DNA of 64,000 bases from Paenibacillus profundus (GCF_021369635.1 NZ_JAJNBZ010000004.1:124001-188000); one strand, 5' to 3'; counted from the stretch's first letter, positions 1 to 8,169 are shown. Made by a program: numbers and translations. The notes: generated by a model not told the origin, from the sequence alone.

Positions 1-683
1 AGGCGATATCGCGGAGGGCTGCGGGCGAGCCGACGCAATATATTATCGGCTGGCAGCATTTCTATGGCCTGCCCTTCGAGGTGACGCCGGACGTGCTGAT
101 TCCGCGTCCGGAGACGGAGCTGCTCGTGGAGGCCGTCATCGCGGAAGCGGGCCGCCTCTGGCCGGAGGATGCGCCGCTTGAGGTGGCGGACGTCGGCACG
201 GGCAGCGGCGCCATTGCGTGCACGCTGGCGCACCTGCGCCCGGCGTGGCGCGTCACGGCCGGCGACATTTCGCCGGCGGCGCTGCGGGTAGCCGAGCGTA
301 ACGCGGAGCGCCTCGGCGTGGCGGCGCGCCTGTCGTGGCTGCAGGGCGACCTGCTGGCGCCGTTCGCCGGCCGCGGGCTGGACATCCTTGTGTCCAACCC
401 GCCGTACATTCCGGCCGGCGACTTGGCGGGGCTCATGCGCGAGGTGCGCGATTATGAGCCCCGCACGGCGCTGGACGGCGGTGCGGACGGGCTCGACCCG
501 TACCGCCGTCTCGTCGCCATGCTGCCGCTGCTTGGCGCGGCGCCGCGCCTGATTGGCTTCGAGGTGGGCCAAGGACAGGCCCACGACGTAGCCGCGCTGC
601 TGAAGAGCGCCGGCTACAGCTCGAAGCTCGTCATTGTGCCTGACTTGGCGGGCATTGAGCGCCACGTCATCGGCGTGCGTTAG
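1..683 (+). CDS. prmC: Peptide chain release factor N5-glutamine methyltransferase, 3' part
   Basis: PrmC methylates the glutamine of the GGQ motif of release factors RF1 and RF2 in the cytosol, using S-adenosylmethionine. The reading frame is already open at base 3, so the gene begins upstream and its N-terminal helical domain is missing. Visible are the family segment QYIIGWQHFYGLPF, the LIPRPETE motif, the SAM-binding loop DVGTGSGAIA and the catalytic NPPY motif (SNPPYIP near base 395). A downstream GTG at 81 is internal to the conserved region and is not the start. The gene is markedly GC-rich compared with later genes. In Bacillus prfA lies just upstream and spoIIR just downstream, and spoIIR does follow here. 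Confidence 0.93.
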   Translation, partial: AISRRAAGEPTQYIIGWQHFYGLPFEVTPDVLIPRPETELLVEAVIAEAGRLWPEDAPLEVADVGTGSGAIACTLAHLRPAWRVTAGDISPAALRVAERNAERLGVAARLSWLQGDLLAPFAGRGLDILVSNPPYIPAGDLAGLMREVRDYEPRTALDGGADGLDPYRRLVAMLPLLGAAPRLIGFEVGQGQAHDVAALLKSAGYSSKLVIVPDLAGIERHVIGVR

Positions 684-740
684 CTGCGCAATGTGCAATG
701 ATTCGCAGCACGCGCATTGAATAATTCGATTTATTTCGGA

Positions 741-809
741 GATAGAGTTTTTTCGCGTCTGTGCCGCCTTCCTTATGGCTGCCGGATCGGAGAGACTCTA
801 TCTTTTTTT
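741..809 (+). terminator. Rho-independent terminator after prmC
   Basis: GATAGAGT at 741-748 pairs with ACTCTATC at 795-802, followed by a run of T. The long apical part may fold internally. It separates prmC from the sporulation-specific spoIIR unit. Confidence 0.75.
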
Positions 810-831
810 CTATGAAAATCGAAATTGCTAG

Positions 832-859
832 GTTTAATCACCTGACTGCCGGACATAAT
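832..859 (+). promoter_or_regulatory. Candidate sigma-F promoter of spoIIR
   Basis: GTTTA (832-836) and GGACATAAT (851-859), separated by 14 bases, resemble the sigma-F pattern (GYWTA, then GGNNANAAT about 15 bases on). The site lies about 40 bases upstream of spoIIR, which is sigma-F dependent in Bacillus. The spoIIQ promoter in this window has the same spacing. Confidence 0.6.
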
Positions 860-897
860 GATAGACAAGAGGCGCGCCCAACCTCACAAGGAGTAGA

Positions 898-1671
898 ATG
901 AACATGAAGATTCGTGTGTTCGTACTCGGTCTCGCACTTGTCGCGATGGCAGCGGGAGCTTTGATGCGTTGGGAAATTGGCCGTGTGGATGCGGCTATAG
1001 GTGAAGTTCAGGAATTGAAGGCAAATGAGGCCTTACAAGAAGCTTCAGGTCGGAATGCCGATGACGTGATTCCGGAGGATGCGATACGCTTGCGGGTGCT
1101 GGCGAACTCCGATACGGATCGGGACCAGCAAGTAAAGCGCATGGTGCGCGATGCGATCGTCGAGCAGATTAACGGCTGGCTGCAGCATGAAGCTGCACCG
1201 CAATCACGGGACGAGGCCCAGGCGCTCATTGCGAAGCATATGGATGAGCTGGCGCAGGCGGCGGCAGACGTGCTCGCCGAACAAGACATGTCTTACGAAG
1301 CGAAGCTGGAGCTAGGCGAAGTGTCTTTCCCGGCAAAATGGTACGGCGGCAACGTGTATCCTGCCGGCATGTATGAGGCGCTGCTCGTGACGTTGGGGGC
1401 AGGCGAAGGGCAGAATTGGTGGTGCGTGCTGTTCCCGCCGCTCTGCTTTATTGATGGAGATACGGCACAAGGTTCAGCAAGCGGCGACCTGCAAGCGGGA
1501 ACAACGGCCGAAGCGCAGCAAGCAGGTGTAGCGGGGGATGCTGCAAGTGACGCTGCAAACGACGATCCGAGTGCCGCTGAGGATACGACCGAAGTCCGAT
1601 TTTTCTTATGGGATATGCTTGTCACTTTGCTTCAATGGATTTCTGAAGTGTGGACTGCTCTAGTCGGATAA
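898..1671 (+). CDS. spoIIR: Stage II sporulation protein R
   Basis: SpoIIR is made in the forespore and secreted into the intermembrane space, where it triggers SpoIIGA to process pro-sigma-E in the mother cell. The 257-residue product has an N-terminal membrane or signal segment (about residues 5-24), then the conserved core beginning near DAIRLRVLANSDTDRDQ. The C-terminal signature WWCVLFPPLCF lies near residue 175. Between it and a hydrophobic tail sits an Ala/Gln/Asp-rich stretch (about 188-230), which makes the protein longer than B. subtilis SpoIIR. AAGGAG at 888-893 can serve ATG 898 or the in-frame ATG 904. A terminator upstream and a sigma-F-like promoter make it monocistronic. Confidence 0.9.
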   Translation: MNMKIRVFVLGLALVAMAAGALMRWEIGRVDAAIGEVQELKANEALQEASGRNADDVIPEDAIRLRVLANSDTDRDQQVKRMVRDAIVEQINGWLQHEAAPQSRDEAQALIAKHMDELAQAAADVLAEQDMSYEAKLELGEVSFPAKWYGGNVYPAGMYEALLVTLGAGEGQNWWCVLFPPLCFIDGDTAQGSASGDLQAGTTAEAQQAGVAGDAASDAANDDPSAAEDTTEVRFFLWDMLVTLLQWISEVWTALVG

Positions 1672-1784
1672 GATATGCCTTTCATATATTCAAATTATTT
1701 GTGCAATCATATTTTCAAAATAATTATTCAGATTATTTTCAATAGTGCATTCGTGTATACACTCGGCTCATTTTTGGATGATAT

Positions 1785-2116
1785 CTATATAAGTTGAACT
1801 ATAAACCTTCCGAGTAATTGATTGTGTGCGATGATATTCATACGGCCCAGGGCTGAACGCTAGGCTGTACTCCTTTTCCAATCCTCCATTGGATTTTATC
1901 CAACGGAACAGCACATATATCTTTTTACGGTCAGGTTTCATTGGAGTTCATCCAATGCTTTGTCACTCATTCCACAGCAAACGCTGAAAAACAGCAGATC
2001 CACTGTACGAAATACAGCCTAAATGCGGTTTAACCGACTAATTGGTACTTTCTACTGTATGTTTTCCAATGGGACTTACTTCGAGCGGGGCAAACAATGC
2101 AGTTCAACTTATATAG
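1785..2116. repeat. MITE-like element with 16-bp perfect terminal inverted repeats
   Basis: CTATATAAGTTGAACT at 1785-1800 is repeated in exact inverted form at 2101-2116. The 6-mer TGATAT lies just outside both ends (1779-1784 and, two bases off, 2119-2124), possibly a target duplication. No transposase is encoded within. The reverse complement of the right half aligns with sequence near 20181-20320, sharing the blocks ATATAAGTTG, TCGAAGTAAG, CCCATTGGA, ATACAGTA and CTGTATTT. It also partly matches 37826-38020. Confidence 0.65.
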
Positions 2117-2358
2117 TTTGATATACATTTTGTAATCAATTGCTGCAATTATTTTTTATTAATGTGAAAACGATATGCCTTTGACCACTGTATACGTGTG
2201 TTGTGCATTCTAATGAAAACTTAATATGAACACTGCATGCTATGAATATGATATATGTTGTTTTCGCTATATACGCAACTAACTGCGTAATTATGCTATA
2301 ACTGGACGATCCTCTGGCTCTTATGGTACAACTAATGAAGAAGCAAAGGAACGTGAAC

Positions 2359-2393
2359 GAAAAGATGTCGAAGCTCCTTCGGCATCTTTTCTT
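2359..2393 (+). terminator. Orphan intrinsic-terminator-like hairpin
   Basis: GAAAAGATGTCGAAG (2359-2373) pairs with CTTCGGCATCTTTTC (2377-2391), with a three-base loop and one G-U pair. The downstream T run is short. No gene precedes it, so it may end an unannotated transcript or be part of a degraded element. Confidence 0.4.
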
Positions 2394-2568
2394 GCGATGC
2401 AACAACATTACCTTCTTGCAGTTTTTTACTATCGACTGAAGACGCCTTGTTTGGAGTTTATTTTTAGAAAAAGGCTTGAACGGGATGCACCTTTACAGTA
2501 TGGGAACAGAGTGAGACGCTCAACAGCAACTAGAATGCGGCAAACAAACAACTTGTAAATGGCCAATA

Positions 2569-2640
2569 AACGCTAAACAATGAACGCTAAACGATGAAAA
2601 ATAACAAATAACAAATAACAAATAACAAATAACAAATAAC
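2569..2640. repeat. Short tandem repeats upstream of tsaC/sua5
   Basis: Two 14-bp units AACGCTAAAC(A/G)ATG (2569-2582 and 2583-2596) are followed by six perfect copies of the heptamer AAATAAC (2599-2640). The array ends 87 bases before the next start codon. Such heptamer runs are prone to slippage. Confidence 0.85.
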
Positions 2641-2727
2641 AAGCAGCAGATACTAGGTAATCTATAACGAGCAATCAGAGCAGTAGGAAAAAATACACAA
2701 CCTCAATAACAGTAAGGACTTGACGCC

Positions 2728-4029
2728 ATGAACAAATCAAATGATAGCAAAGTCGAAGCAAACCGCATAGGAGCACCCATTAGCCACGCCGCTGCCCGGC
2801 CTCAAGCCACGAAGTGGTGGACGGTGGATGGGGCGATTTCGGTACAGGAACAAGCGTGCATTGTGGAAGCCGCCGCCATGCTGGCAGCAGGACAGACGGT
2901 TGCCTTCCCGACGGAGACGGTATATGGCCTCGGGGCGAATGCTTGCGACAGTGAGGCTGTGGAACGCATTTTTATCGCCAAAGGACGCCCATCAGACAAT
3001 CCGCTCATCGTGCATATCGCGGATGTGGCGCAGTTGGATGCGCTGGTGCTGCCCTACGGAGAGACCGCACAGCGGTTGATGGAACGCTTCTGGCCGGGGC
3101 CGCTTACCATTGTGCTGCCGGTCCGGCCGAACGCGGTCTCTTCCCGCGTGACCGCAGGGCTCGACACCGTGGGCGTGCGCATGCCGGCGCACGATACGGC
3201 GCTTGCGCTCATTCGCGCTGCGGGCTGCCCGATTGCGGCACCAAGCGCGAACCGCTCGGGACGGCCGAGCCCAACCCGCGCGGAGCATGTGCGCGCGGAC
3301 CTGGACGGCCTCATCGGCGGCATCGTTGACGGCGGCCCAGCAGGCGTCGGCCTGGAGTCCACGGTGCTTGAAGTGCAGGGCGACCGTGTGCACGTGCTGC
3401 GGCCGGGCGGAATTACGACAGCGATGCTGCGTGAAGTGGCGGCCGAGGTGACGGTCGATCCAGCGGTCGACCCGAACGGCGGCATGACGAAAGCATTGCC
3501 GCCGTCTTCTCCTTCGGCGGCACCGATCGAGTCGCAGCGTATGGCAGAGCATGCTTCGGGACTTGCAGCTGAACCGCCATTGAAGGAAGGCGCAGCGGGC
3601 CACACGGCAGAGCAAGCGGCAGAACGCTCAGGTGAGCTGCTCTCGGTACAACCTGCGCCGCGCTCGCCTGGAATGAAATATACGCATTATGCGCCGCAAG
3701 GCACACTTTCTATCGTGCAGGGGCCGTCGGCGTACCGCGTAAGCCGCTGCATCCAAGCGGAATTGGATGCAGCCAAAGGACGCGGCGAGACGACCGGTGT
3801 ACTGGCATTCAGAGAGCATGCCGAGCAATACCGGGCGGACATCGTCGCATCGCTTGGAAGCGTGGAGGCGTTGGAGGAGGCGGCCCATCATCTATATGAT
3901 GCGCTGCGCCATTTCGATGAAGCGGGAGCCACCTATATGCTGGCGGAGGCTTGTCCGGCAGAAGGCATGGGACTTGCCGTCATGAACCGGCTTATTAAAG
4001 CAGCGGGTCACCGTATCATCCACTGTTAA
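2728..4029 (+). CDS. ywlC: L-threonylcarbamoyladenylate synthase, Sua5/YwlC type
   Basis: This enzyme makes threonylcarbamoyl-AMP from threonine, bicarbonate and ATP, the first step of t6A37 modification of ANN-decoding tRNAs. The N-terminal YrdC domain (about residues 45-235) contains AFPTETVYGLGANA, KGRPSDNPLIVH, the FWPGPLT block and PSANRSGRPSPT. A Sua5 C-terminal domain (about 315-430) starts at the conserved MKYTHYAPQG. The linker (about 245-315) is a low-complexity Ala/Glu/Pro/Ser-rich stretch, so the protein is longer (433 residues) than B. subtilis YwlC. About the first 40 residues are also extra and could be trimmed by a later start. It sits at the ywlC position of the spoIIR-ywlC-mntP-ywlE order. 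Confidence 0.92.
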   Translation: MNKSNDSKVEANRIGAPISHAAARPQATKWWTVDGAISVQEQACIVEAAAMLAAGQTVAFPTETVYGLGANACDSEAVERIFIAKGRPSDNPLIVHIADVAQLDALVLPYGETAQRLMERFWPGPLTIVLPVRPNAVSSRVTAGLDTVGVRMPAHDTALALIRAAGCPIAAPSANRSGRPSPTRAEHVRADLDGLIGGIVDGGPAGVGLESTVLEVQGDRVHVLRPGGITTAMLREVAAEVTVDPAVDPNGGMTKALPPSSPSAAPIESQRMAEHASGLAAEPPLKEGAAGHTAEQAAERSGELLSVQPAPRSPGMKYTHYAPQGTLSIVQGPSAYRVSRCIQAELDAAKGRGETTGVLAFREHAEQYRADIVASLGSVEALEEAAHHLYDALRHFDEAGATYMLAEACPAEGMGLAVMNRLIKAAGHRIIHC

Positions 4030-4119
4030 AGATATGAAAATGGGTAAAATAGAGCTTGTCATGATTAAGGCCTTGTCCGCATACGTTGATTAAAGACGAT
4101 CGGACGAGGAGAGAGGCAG

Positions 4120-4686
4120 ATGTGGGAAACGGCTGCACCCCTAGGTCAATGGATTACGATTCTCGCTATGGCTCTGGCGCTTGGCTCGGACGCCTTTTCC
4201 CTATGTCTTGGCATCGGGATGAGAGGGGTGCGGCGGATGGATGCCTTTCGCATCAGCGTCGTCATCGCGCTCTTTCATGTACTGATGCCGCTGATGGGCG
4301 TCATAACGGGCATATATATGAGCATTGTGCTCGGGAAGGTGACGGCGATGGCTGCCGGCGCTCTTCTCGTGATGCTCGGCGGACATATGATTTACAGCTC
4401 GTTCAAAGGGGGAGCATCTCACTTTATCGACACGGCTTCGTTCTGGGGTACAATTTTGTTTGCGCTGAGCGTCAGTGTCGATTCGTTCTCTGTCGGAGTA
4501 ACGCTTGGCATGTTCCGTTCTGATTTGCTGATTACGCTCGTTGCGTTCGGTCTGTTCGGCGGGGCGATGTCCATTCTCGGGCTGCTGCTTGGACATCATG
4601 CGGGACAGCGGCTCGGTGAGTACGGCGAAGCGGTGGGCGGTGCTGTATTACTCGTATTCGGCATCTTGTTTTTGATCCCTTCTTGA
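4120..4686 (+). CDS. mntP: Putative manganese efflux pump MntP
   Basis: This is a small integral membrane protein of the MntP (DUF204) family, which exports Mn2+. The 188 residues form about six hydrophobic helices. The conserved acidic motifs LGSDAFSLCLGIGM (near residue 22) and SVDSFSVGVTLG (near residue 125) are internally related, as expected for the duplicated three-helix fold. GAGGAGAG precedes ATG 4120. The position corresponds to ywlD in B. subtilis, between ywlC and ywlE. No Mn riboswitch (yybP-ykoY) or MntR box is visible upstream, so regulation is unclear. Confidence 0.88.
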   Translation: MWETAAPLGQWITILAMALALGSDAFSLCLGIGMRGVRRMDAFRISVVIALFHVLMPLMGVITGIYMSIVLGKVTAMAAGALLVMLGGHMIYSSFKGGASHFIDTASFWGTILFALSVSVDSFSVGVTLGMFRSDLLITLVAFGLFGGAMSILGLLLGHHAGQRLGEYGEAVGGAVLLVFGILFLIPS

Positions 4687-4736
4687 CTTAGGGTACAATA
4701 GATAGAGGAGAACTTCACGAGAGGGGGAATGTGATT

Positions 4737-5318
4737 ATGAAACGCATTTTGTTTGTGTGCACAGGCAACACTTGCCGCAGTCCGATGGCAGAAGCGATGC
4801 TGAGACATTTGGCGGAGGATCGGTCTTTGGACCTAGAGGTGAAGTCGGCCGGCGTGGCGGCGTGGGATGGCACTCCTATTTCGGAGCATGCGGCTGAAGC
4901 GCTTGCCGAACAGCAAATTACGAGCCATCGGACGTTTCGGTCCACTGCCCTGAACGAAGAAGGGATACAGTGGGCGGATATTATTTTGACGTTAACCTTT
5001 GGTCATAAGCAGCATGTGCTGCAGCGCTTTCCTCATGCAGCGGACAAGACGTTCGCGCTGAAAGAGTATGTAGAGCAGGACGGGGCGGCGGTGGATGAGC
5101 GGGAACAACTGCTTGCTCTGGCGGCGGAACTGCAGTTGAAGCTGGCGCTGGGTGAAGAGCCGACTGAAGAAGAACGGAAGCAGCTCTTTGAACTGCAGCG
5201 GCGCGCACCGAGCATGGATGTGGCGGATCCATTCGGAGGCACGTTAGAGCAGTATCGAATGACGGCTGCGGAAATCTGCGAGGCGCTTCATCTGCTGCTG
5301 GACAAGCTGGACAAATAG
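4737..5318 (+). CDS. ywlE: Low-molecular-weight protein arginine phosphatase, YwlE family
   Basis: YwlE removes phosphate from arginine residues marked by the kinase McsB, countering ClpCP-directed protein quality control. The P-loop CTGNTCRSP (Cys8 to Pro16) supplies the nucleophile Cys8 and phosphate-binding Arg14. Thr12 corresponds to the residue that favours phosphoarginine over phosphotyrosine in B. subtilis YwlE (Thr11). The general acid is in DPFGG (Asp164). Residues about 115-158 form a charged, probably helical insertion absent from the roughly 150-residue family members. I chose ATG 4737 over GTG 4731 because GAGGGGG (4721-4727) is properly spaced only from the ATG and the family starts just before the P-loop. 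Confidence 0.9.
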   Translation: MKRILFVCTGNTCRSPMAEAMLRHLAEDRSLDLEVKSAGVAAWDGTPISEHAAEALAEQQITSHRTFRSTALNEEGIQWADIILTLTFGHKQHVLQRFPHAADKTFALKEYVEQDGAAVDEREQLLALAAELQLKLALGEEPTEEERKQLFELQRRAPSMDVADPFGGTLEQYRMTAAEICEALHLLLDKLDK

Positions 5319-5369
5319 GGATTGCATTTCATTTCCGTATCCTTTATCATCAGGGGTAGAAAATGCAGG

Positions 5370-5440
5370 TTCGATGTAACTGGCGACGAAAGTGGGTAAC
5401 CACGGTGGAGCATCGAATAATACGGCCGGTCGCCTGGGCG
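5370..5440 (+). ncRNA. ZTP riboswitch (pfl motif)
   Basis: P1 forms between TCGATG (5371-5376) and CATCGA (5411-5416). Inside it lie the conserved ACTGGCG segment (5379-5385), the hairpin GTGG-GTAA-CCAC (5392-5403) and GGTGGAGC. The conserved 3' element CGCCTGGGC (5431-5439) can form the pseudoknot with GGCG (5382-5385). These match the pfl motif, which senses ZTP/ZMP, a signal of 10-formyl-tetrahydrofolate shortage, and normally turns on one-carbon and purine genes. An intrinsic terminator follows directly. The downstream genes are rpiB, ywlG and glyA. Confidence 0.9.
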
Positions 5441-5480
5441 AAAGAGCAGTGTATGGTAATTGCCATGCTATGCTCTTTTT
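5441..5480 (+). terminator. Expression-platform terminator of the ZTP riboswitch
   Basis: AAAGAGCA (5441-5448) pairs with TGCTCTTT (5471-5478), extended inward by ATGG/CCAT, and runs into a T tract. It begins right after the CGCCTGGGC element, so ligand-stabilised folding of the aptamer would compete with it, as in other ZTP riboswitches. Confidence 0.85.
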
Positions 5481-5631
5481 TTCATGTTATATTATGCTAT
5501 ATATGGTATAGATGGTGCTGAGTTGTTATGGATGTGATTTCTTGGATATTGCATCGGGGCGAGCATCCTGCATTCGTATGAGGCGCTTGTCTCGGGGGAT
5601 GGTAAGAGAGAGGGAAGAAAATGCAATTTGT

Positions 5632-5662
5632 TTGCTCCAACTTCCCGGAAATTCGTTATAAT
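5632..5662 (+). promoter_or_regulatory. Possible secondary promoter before rpiB
   Basis: A perfect TATAAT (5657-5662) lies 72 bases before the rpiB start. The best -35 is TTGCTC at 5632-5637 with a long 19-base spacer, so it is weak. If active, it would bypass the upstream riboswitch. Confidence 0.35.
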
Positions 5663-5733
5663 AGAGCCATGGCTTGTCTCATGAACAACGTTGGATGCGC
5701 CTTAATGAAAGACGACGGATGGAGGGAATAACA

Positions 5734-6192
5734 ATGAAAATTGCCGTAGGTGCAGATCATGCCGGCGTGCGGTTGAAAGATGGAATTATTTCAGTCATTA
5801 AGGACATGGGTCATGATGTTGTTGACTTGGGCTGCAATTGTACGGAATCGGTAGACTATCCAGATTACGCGGTGCCGGTTGCAGAGATGGTTGCTTCCGG
5901 GGAAGCAGACCGGGGCGTGCTCATTTGTGGCACAGGCATCGGCATGTCCATCGCCGCGAACAAAGTGCCGGGTGTGCGTTGCGCGCTCGTTCACGATCTG
6001 TTCTCTGCGAAAGCGACCCGCGAACATAACGATACGAACGTACTGGCCATGGGTGAGCGTGTCATCGGGCCTGGGCTTGCTGAGGAAATTGTGCGCGTCT
6101 GGCTGAGCACGGAATTCAGCCGAGGCGAACGTCATGTAGGGCGTCTGGGCAAAGTAACCGATGTGGAGCATAAATATCACCCTGCACCGTAA
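5734..6192 (+). CDS. rpiB: Ribose-5-phosphate isomerase B
   Basis: RpiB interconverts ribulose 5-phosphate and ribose 5-phosphate, the precursor of PRPP. The 152-residue product carries the N-terminal GADHAG motif, the active-site loop LICGTGIGMSIAANK with the catalytic cysteine, and the REHNDTNVLAMGERV block that closes the site of a neighbouring subunit. ATG 5734 is preceded by GGAGGG; an in-frame GTG/ATG further upstream adds residues with no family counterpart. It starts a tight run rpiB-ywlG-glyA (ywlF-ywlG-glyA in B. subtilis). The upstream ZTP riboswitch fits a purine and one-carbon role. Confidence 0.93.
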   Translation: MKIAVGADHAGVRLKDGIISVIKDMGHDVVDLGCNCTESVDYPDYAVPVAEMVASGEADRGVLICGTGIGMSIAANKVPGVRCALVHDLFSAKATREHNDTNVLAMGERVIGPGLAEEIVRVWLSTEFSRGERHVGRLGKVTDVEHKYHPAP

Positions 6193-6213
6193 TGAAGCGG
6201 AGGTGGAGTTATT

Positions 6214-6786
6214 ATGAGTAATAATATTCGCGAGCAGTCGGAAGCGGCTGTGTATGCCCTCGTGCAAGCGGCGGGCTTGAAGCCCGGGCAGCTGGTTGTT
6301 ATCGGCTGCAGCACGAGTGAGGTAGCCGGGGCGCGGATAGGAACGTCGGGCACGCTTGATGTAGCCCAGGAGATTTTTGCCGGGCTGGATGTGCTGCATA
6401 CGGAATTCGGGCTCTACACGGCATTTCAATGCTGTGAGCACCTTAACCGCGCGCTCGTCGTAGAACGGCACACGCTCGAACGGTTCGGGCTTGAGGAAGT
6501 TGCTGCAGTACCTGTTCCGACAGCGGGCGGATCAATGGCTGCCTATGCGTATCGGCGATTATCCGCTGCTTGCTTGGCGGAGACGATCGCAGCTGATGCC
6601 GGAATCGACATCGGAGAGACGCTCATCGGCATGCACATACGCCGGGTTGCCGTGCCGCTCCGAACTGAGGTGCGCACTATCGGCAAGGCAAGAGTCAATA
6701 TGGCGGCAACGCGGCCGAAGCTTATCGGCGGGGAAAGAGCCGTCTACCAGTTGCCGGATATCGCGGGCACAGATTCCTGTGAGTAA
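6214..6786 (+). CDS. ywlG: DUF436 / TIGR01440 family protein YwlG
   Basis: This 190-residue cytosolic protein belongs to the YwlG family, which has no established biochemical role. Family features include VVIGCSTSEVAGARIGTSGT near residue 30, FQCCEHLNRALVVER near residue 73 and the closing block RVNMAATRPKLIGGERA. The paired cysteines and histidine in CCEHLNR are suggestive of ligand or metal binding, but that is a guess. The gene lies 21 bases after rpiB and about 100 bases before glyA, the same order as in B. subtilis. It is probably cotranscribed and under the same ZTP riboswitch. Confidence 0.88.
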   Translation: MSNNIREQSEAAVYALVQAAGLKPGQLVVIGCSTSEVAGARIGTSGTLDVAQEIFAGLDVLHTEFGLYTAFQCCEHLNRALVVERHTLERFGLEEVAAVPVPTAGGSMAAYAYRRLSAACLAETIAADAGIDIGETLIGMHIRRVAVPLRTEVRTIGKARVNMAATRPKLIGGERAVYQLPDIAGTDSCE

Positions 6787-6891
6787 GATGAGCAAGAAGG
6801 CTGCCGGATGACGATAACACATGGAACCTTAACGCAGAATGCGTTGTCATACATTGCAATAAGGTAATTTAACAATGGGAGGGTTATGGTA

Positions 6892-8142
6892 ATGGTAGAT
6901 CATTTAAGACAATCCGATCCGGACGTATTGAAAGCAATGGATCTGGAACTGCAGCGTCAGCGCAACAACATTGAACTTATCGCTTCGGAGAACATCGTAA
7001 GCGAAGCGGTGATGGAAGCGATGGGTACGGTGCTCACGAACAAATATGCGGAAGGCTATCCGGGCAGACGCTACTACGGCGGATGCGAGCATGTCGACAT
7101 CGTCGAGAACATCGCGCGGGATCGTGCGAAGGAACTGTTCGGAGCGGAGCATGTTAATGTGCAGCCGCACTCCGGAGCGCAAGCGAACATGGCTGTATAT
7201 TTGGCAGCATTGAAGCCGGGAGATACGGTACTCGGGATGGACTTGGCGCACGGTGGACACTTGACGCACGGCAGCCCTGTCAACGCATCGGGCCTGTTGT
7301 ATAATTTCGTTGCATATGGCGTCGAAGAAGATACGTTCCGCATCGATTATGACAAGGTGCGCAAGGCAGCTTTCAAACATCGCCCGAAAATGCTCGTTGC
7401 CGGTGCCAGCGCTTATCCGCGTATTATCGACTTTGAGGCATTGGCTTCAATTGCGAACGACGTAGGCGCGCTGTTCTTTGTCGACATGGCTCACATTGCC
7501 GGCCTCGTAGCGGCTGGACTGCATCCGAGCCCAGTTCCCCATGCCCACTTTGTAACGACGACGACGCATAAGACGTTGCGCGGTCCGCGCGGAGGCATGA
7601 TTCTGTGCCGCCAAGCATGGGCGCAGGCGATTGACAAGGCAGTATTCCCGGGAACGCAAGGCGGTCCGCTCATGCACGTCATCGCATCCAAAGCAGTTGC
7701 TCTGGGCGAAGCATTGCAGCCGTCCTTCAAGGAGCATGCCGAGCAGGTGATTAAAAATGCGCAAGTGCTGGCAGAGTCCCTTATGGCGGAAGGATTGACG
7801 ATCGTATCCGGTGGTACGGACAATCACCTCATGCTCATCGATACGCGCGGCATCAACATAACTGGTAAAGATGCGGAAAAAGTTCTTGATTCCGTTGGCA
7901 TTACCGTGAACAAGAATGCGATTCCGTTCGATCCGACGAGCCCATTCATTACAAGCGGGATCCGTATCGGGACGCCGGCAGCAACTTCGCGCGGCATGGA
8001 TGAGGCGACTATGCGCATTATCGGGCAGGTCATCGCTATGACGCTCAAAAATCCGGCAGATGCGGCGGTATTAGATAAAGCGCGAGGTATGGTGCGTGAC
8101 TTGACGGCACAATATCCGTTGTATGAGACATTGAAATATTAA
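6892..8142 (+). CDS. glyA: Serine hydroxymethyltransferase
   Basis: GlyA is a PLP enzyme that converts serine plus tetrahydrofolate to glycine plus 5,10-methylene-tetrahydrofolate, the main one-carbon source for purines, thymidylate and methionine. Visible are the N-terminal [24 protein letters not shown], the PLP-lysine segment [14 protein letters not shown] and the usual full length (about 416 residues). ATG 6892 is favoured over ATG 6886 because GGGAGGG (6877-6883) is only two bases from the earlier codon. It is the last gene of the riboswitch-led unit. ZTP control of glyA is a well-known theme, so this gene is the likeliest reason for the riboswitch. Confidence 0.96.
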   Translation: MVDHLRQSDPDVLKAMDLELQRQRNNIELIASENIVSEAVMEAMGTVLTNKYAEGYPGRRYYGGCEHVDIVENIARDRAKELFGAEHVNVQPHSGAQANMAVYLAALKPGDTVLGMDLAHGGHLTHGSPVNASGLLYNFVAYGVEEDTFRIDYDKVRKAAFKHRPKMLVAGASAYPRIIDFEALASIANDVGALFFVDMAHIAGLVAAGLHPSPVPHAHFVTTTTHKTLRGPRGGMILCRQAWAQAIDKAVFPGTQGGPLMHVIASKAVALGEALQPSFKEHAEQVIKNAQVLAESLMAEGLTIVSGGTDNHLMLIDTRGINITGKDAEKVLDSVGITVNKNAIPFDPTSPFITSGIRIGTPAATSRGMDEATMRIIGQVIAMTLKNPADAAVLDKARGMVRDLTAQYPLYETLKY

Positions 8143-8169
8143 TGGTAAAGGCAGCGGGTTCCCGCTGAC

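Larger units (their letters stand above)
1672..2727. other. 1 kb gene-free interval between spoIIR and tsaC/sua5
   Basis: I see no credible gene here. The interval holds a MITE-like element (1785-2116), an orphan perfect hairpin followed by a short T run (2359-2393), and simple tandem repeats (2569-2640). An open frame of about 90 codons ending near 2558 has no usable start codon or SD. The sequence is AT-rich compared with the flanking genes. Confidence 0.6.

Noticed and set aside
2287-2558. Open plus-strand frame of about 90 codons (contains EEAKERERKDVEAPSASF)
   Set aside because: There is no ATG, GTG or TTG start near its beginning, no SD, and a stable hairpin lies inside it. It may be a gene remnant.
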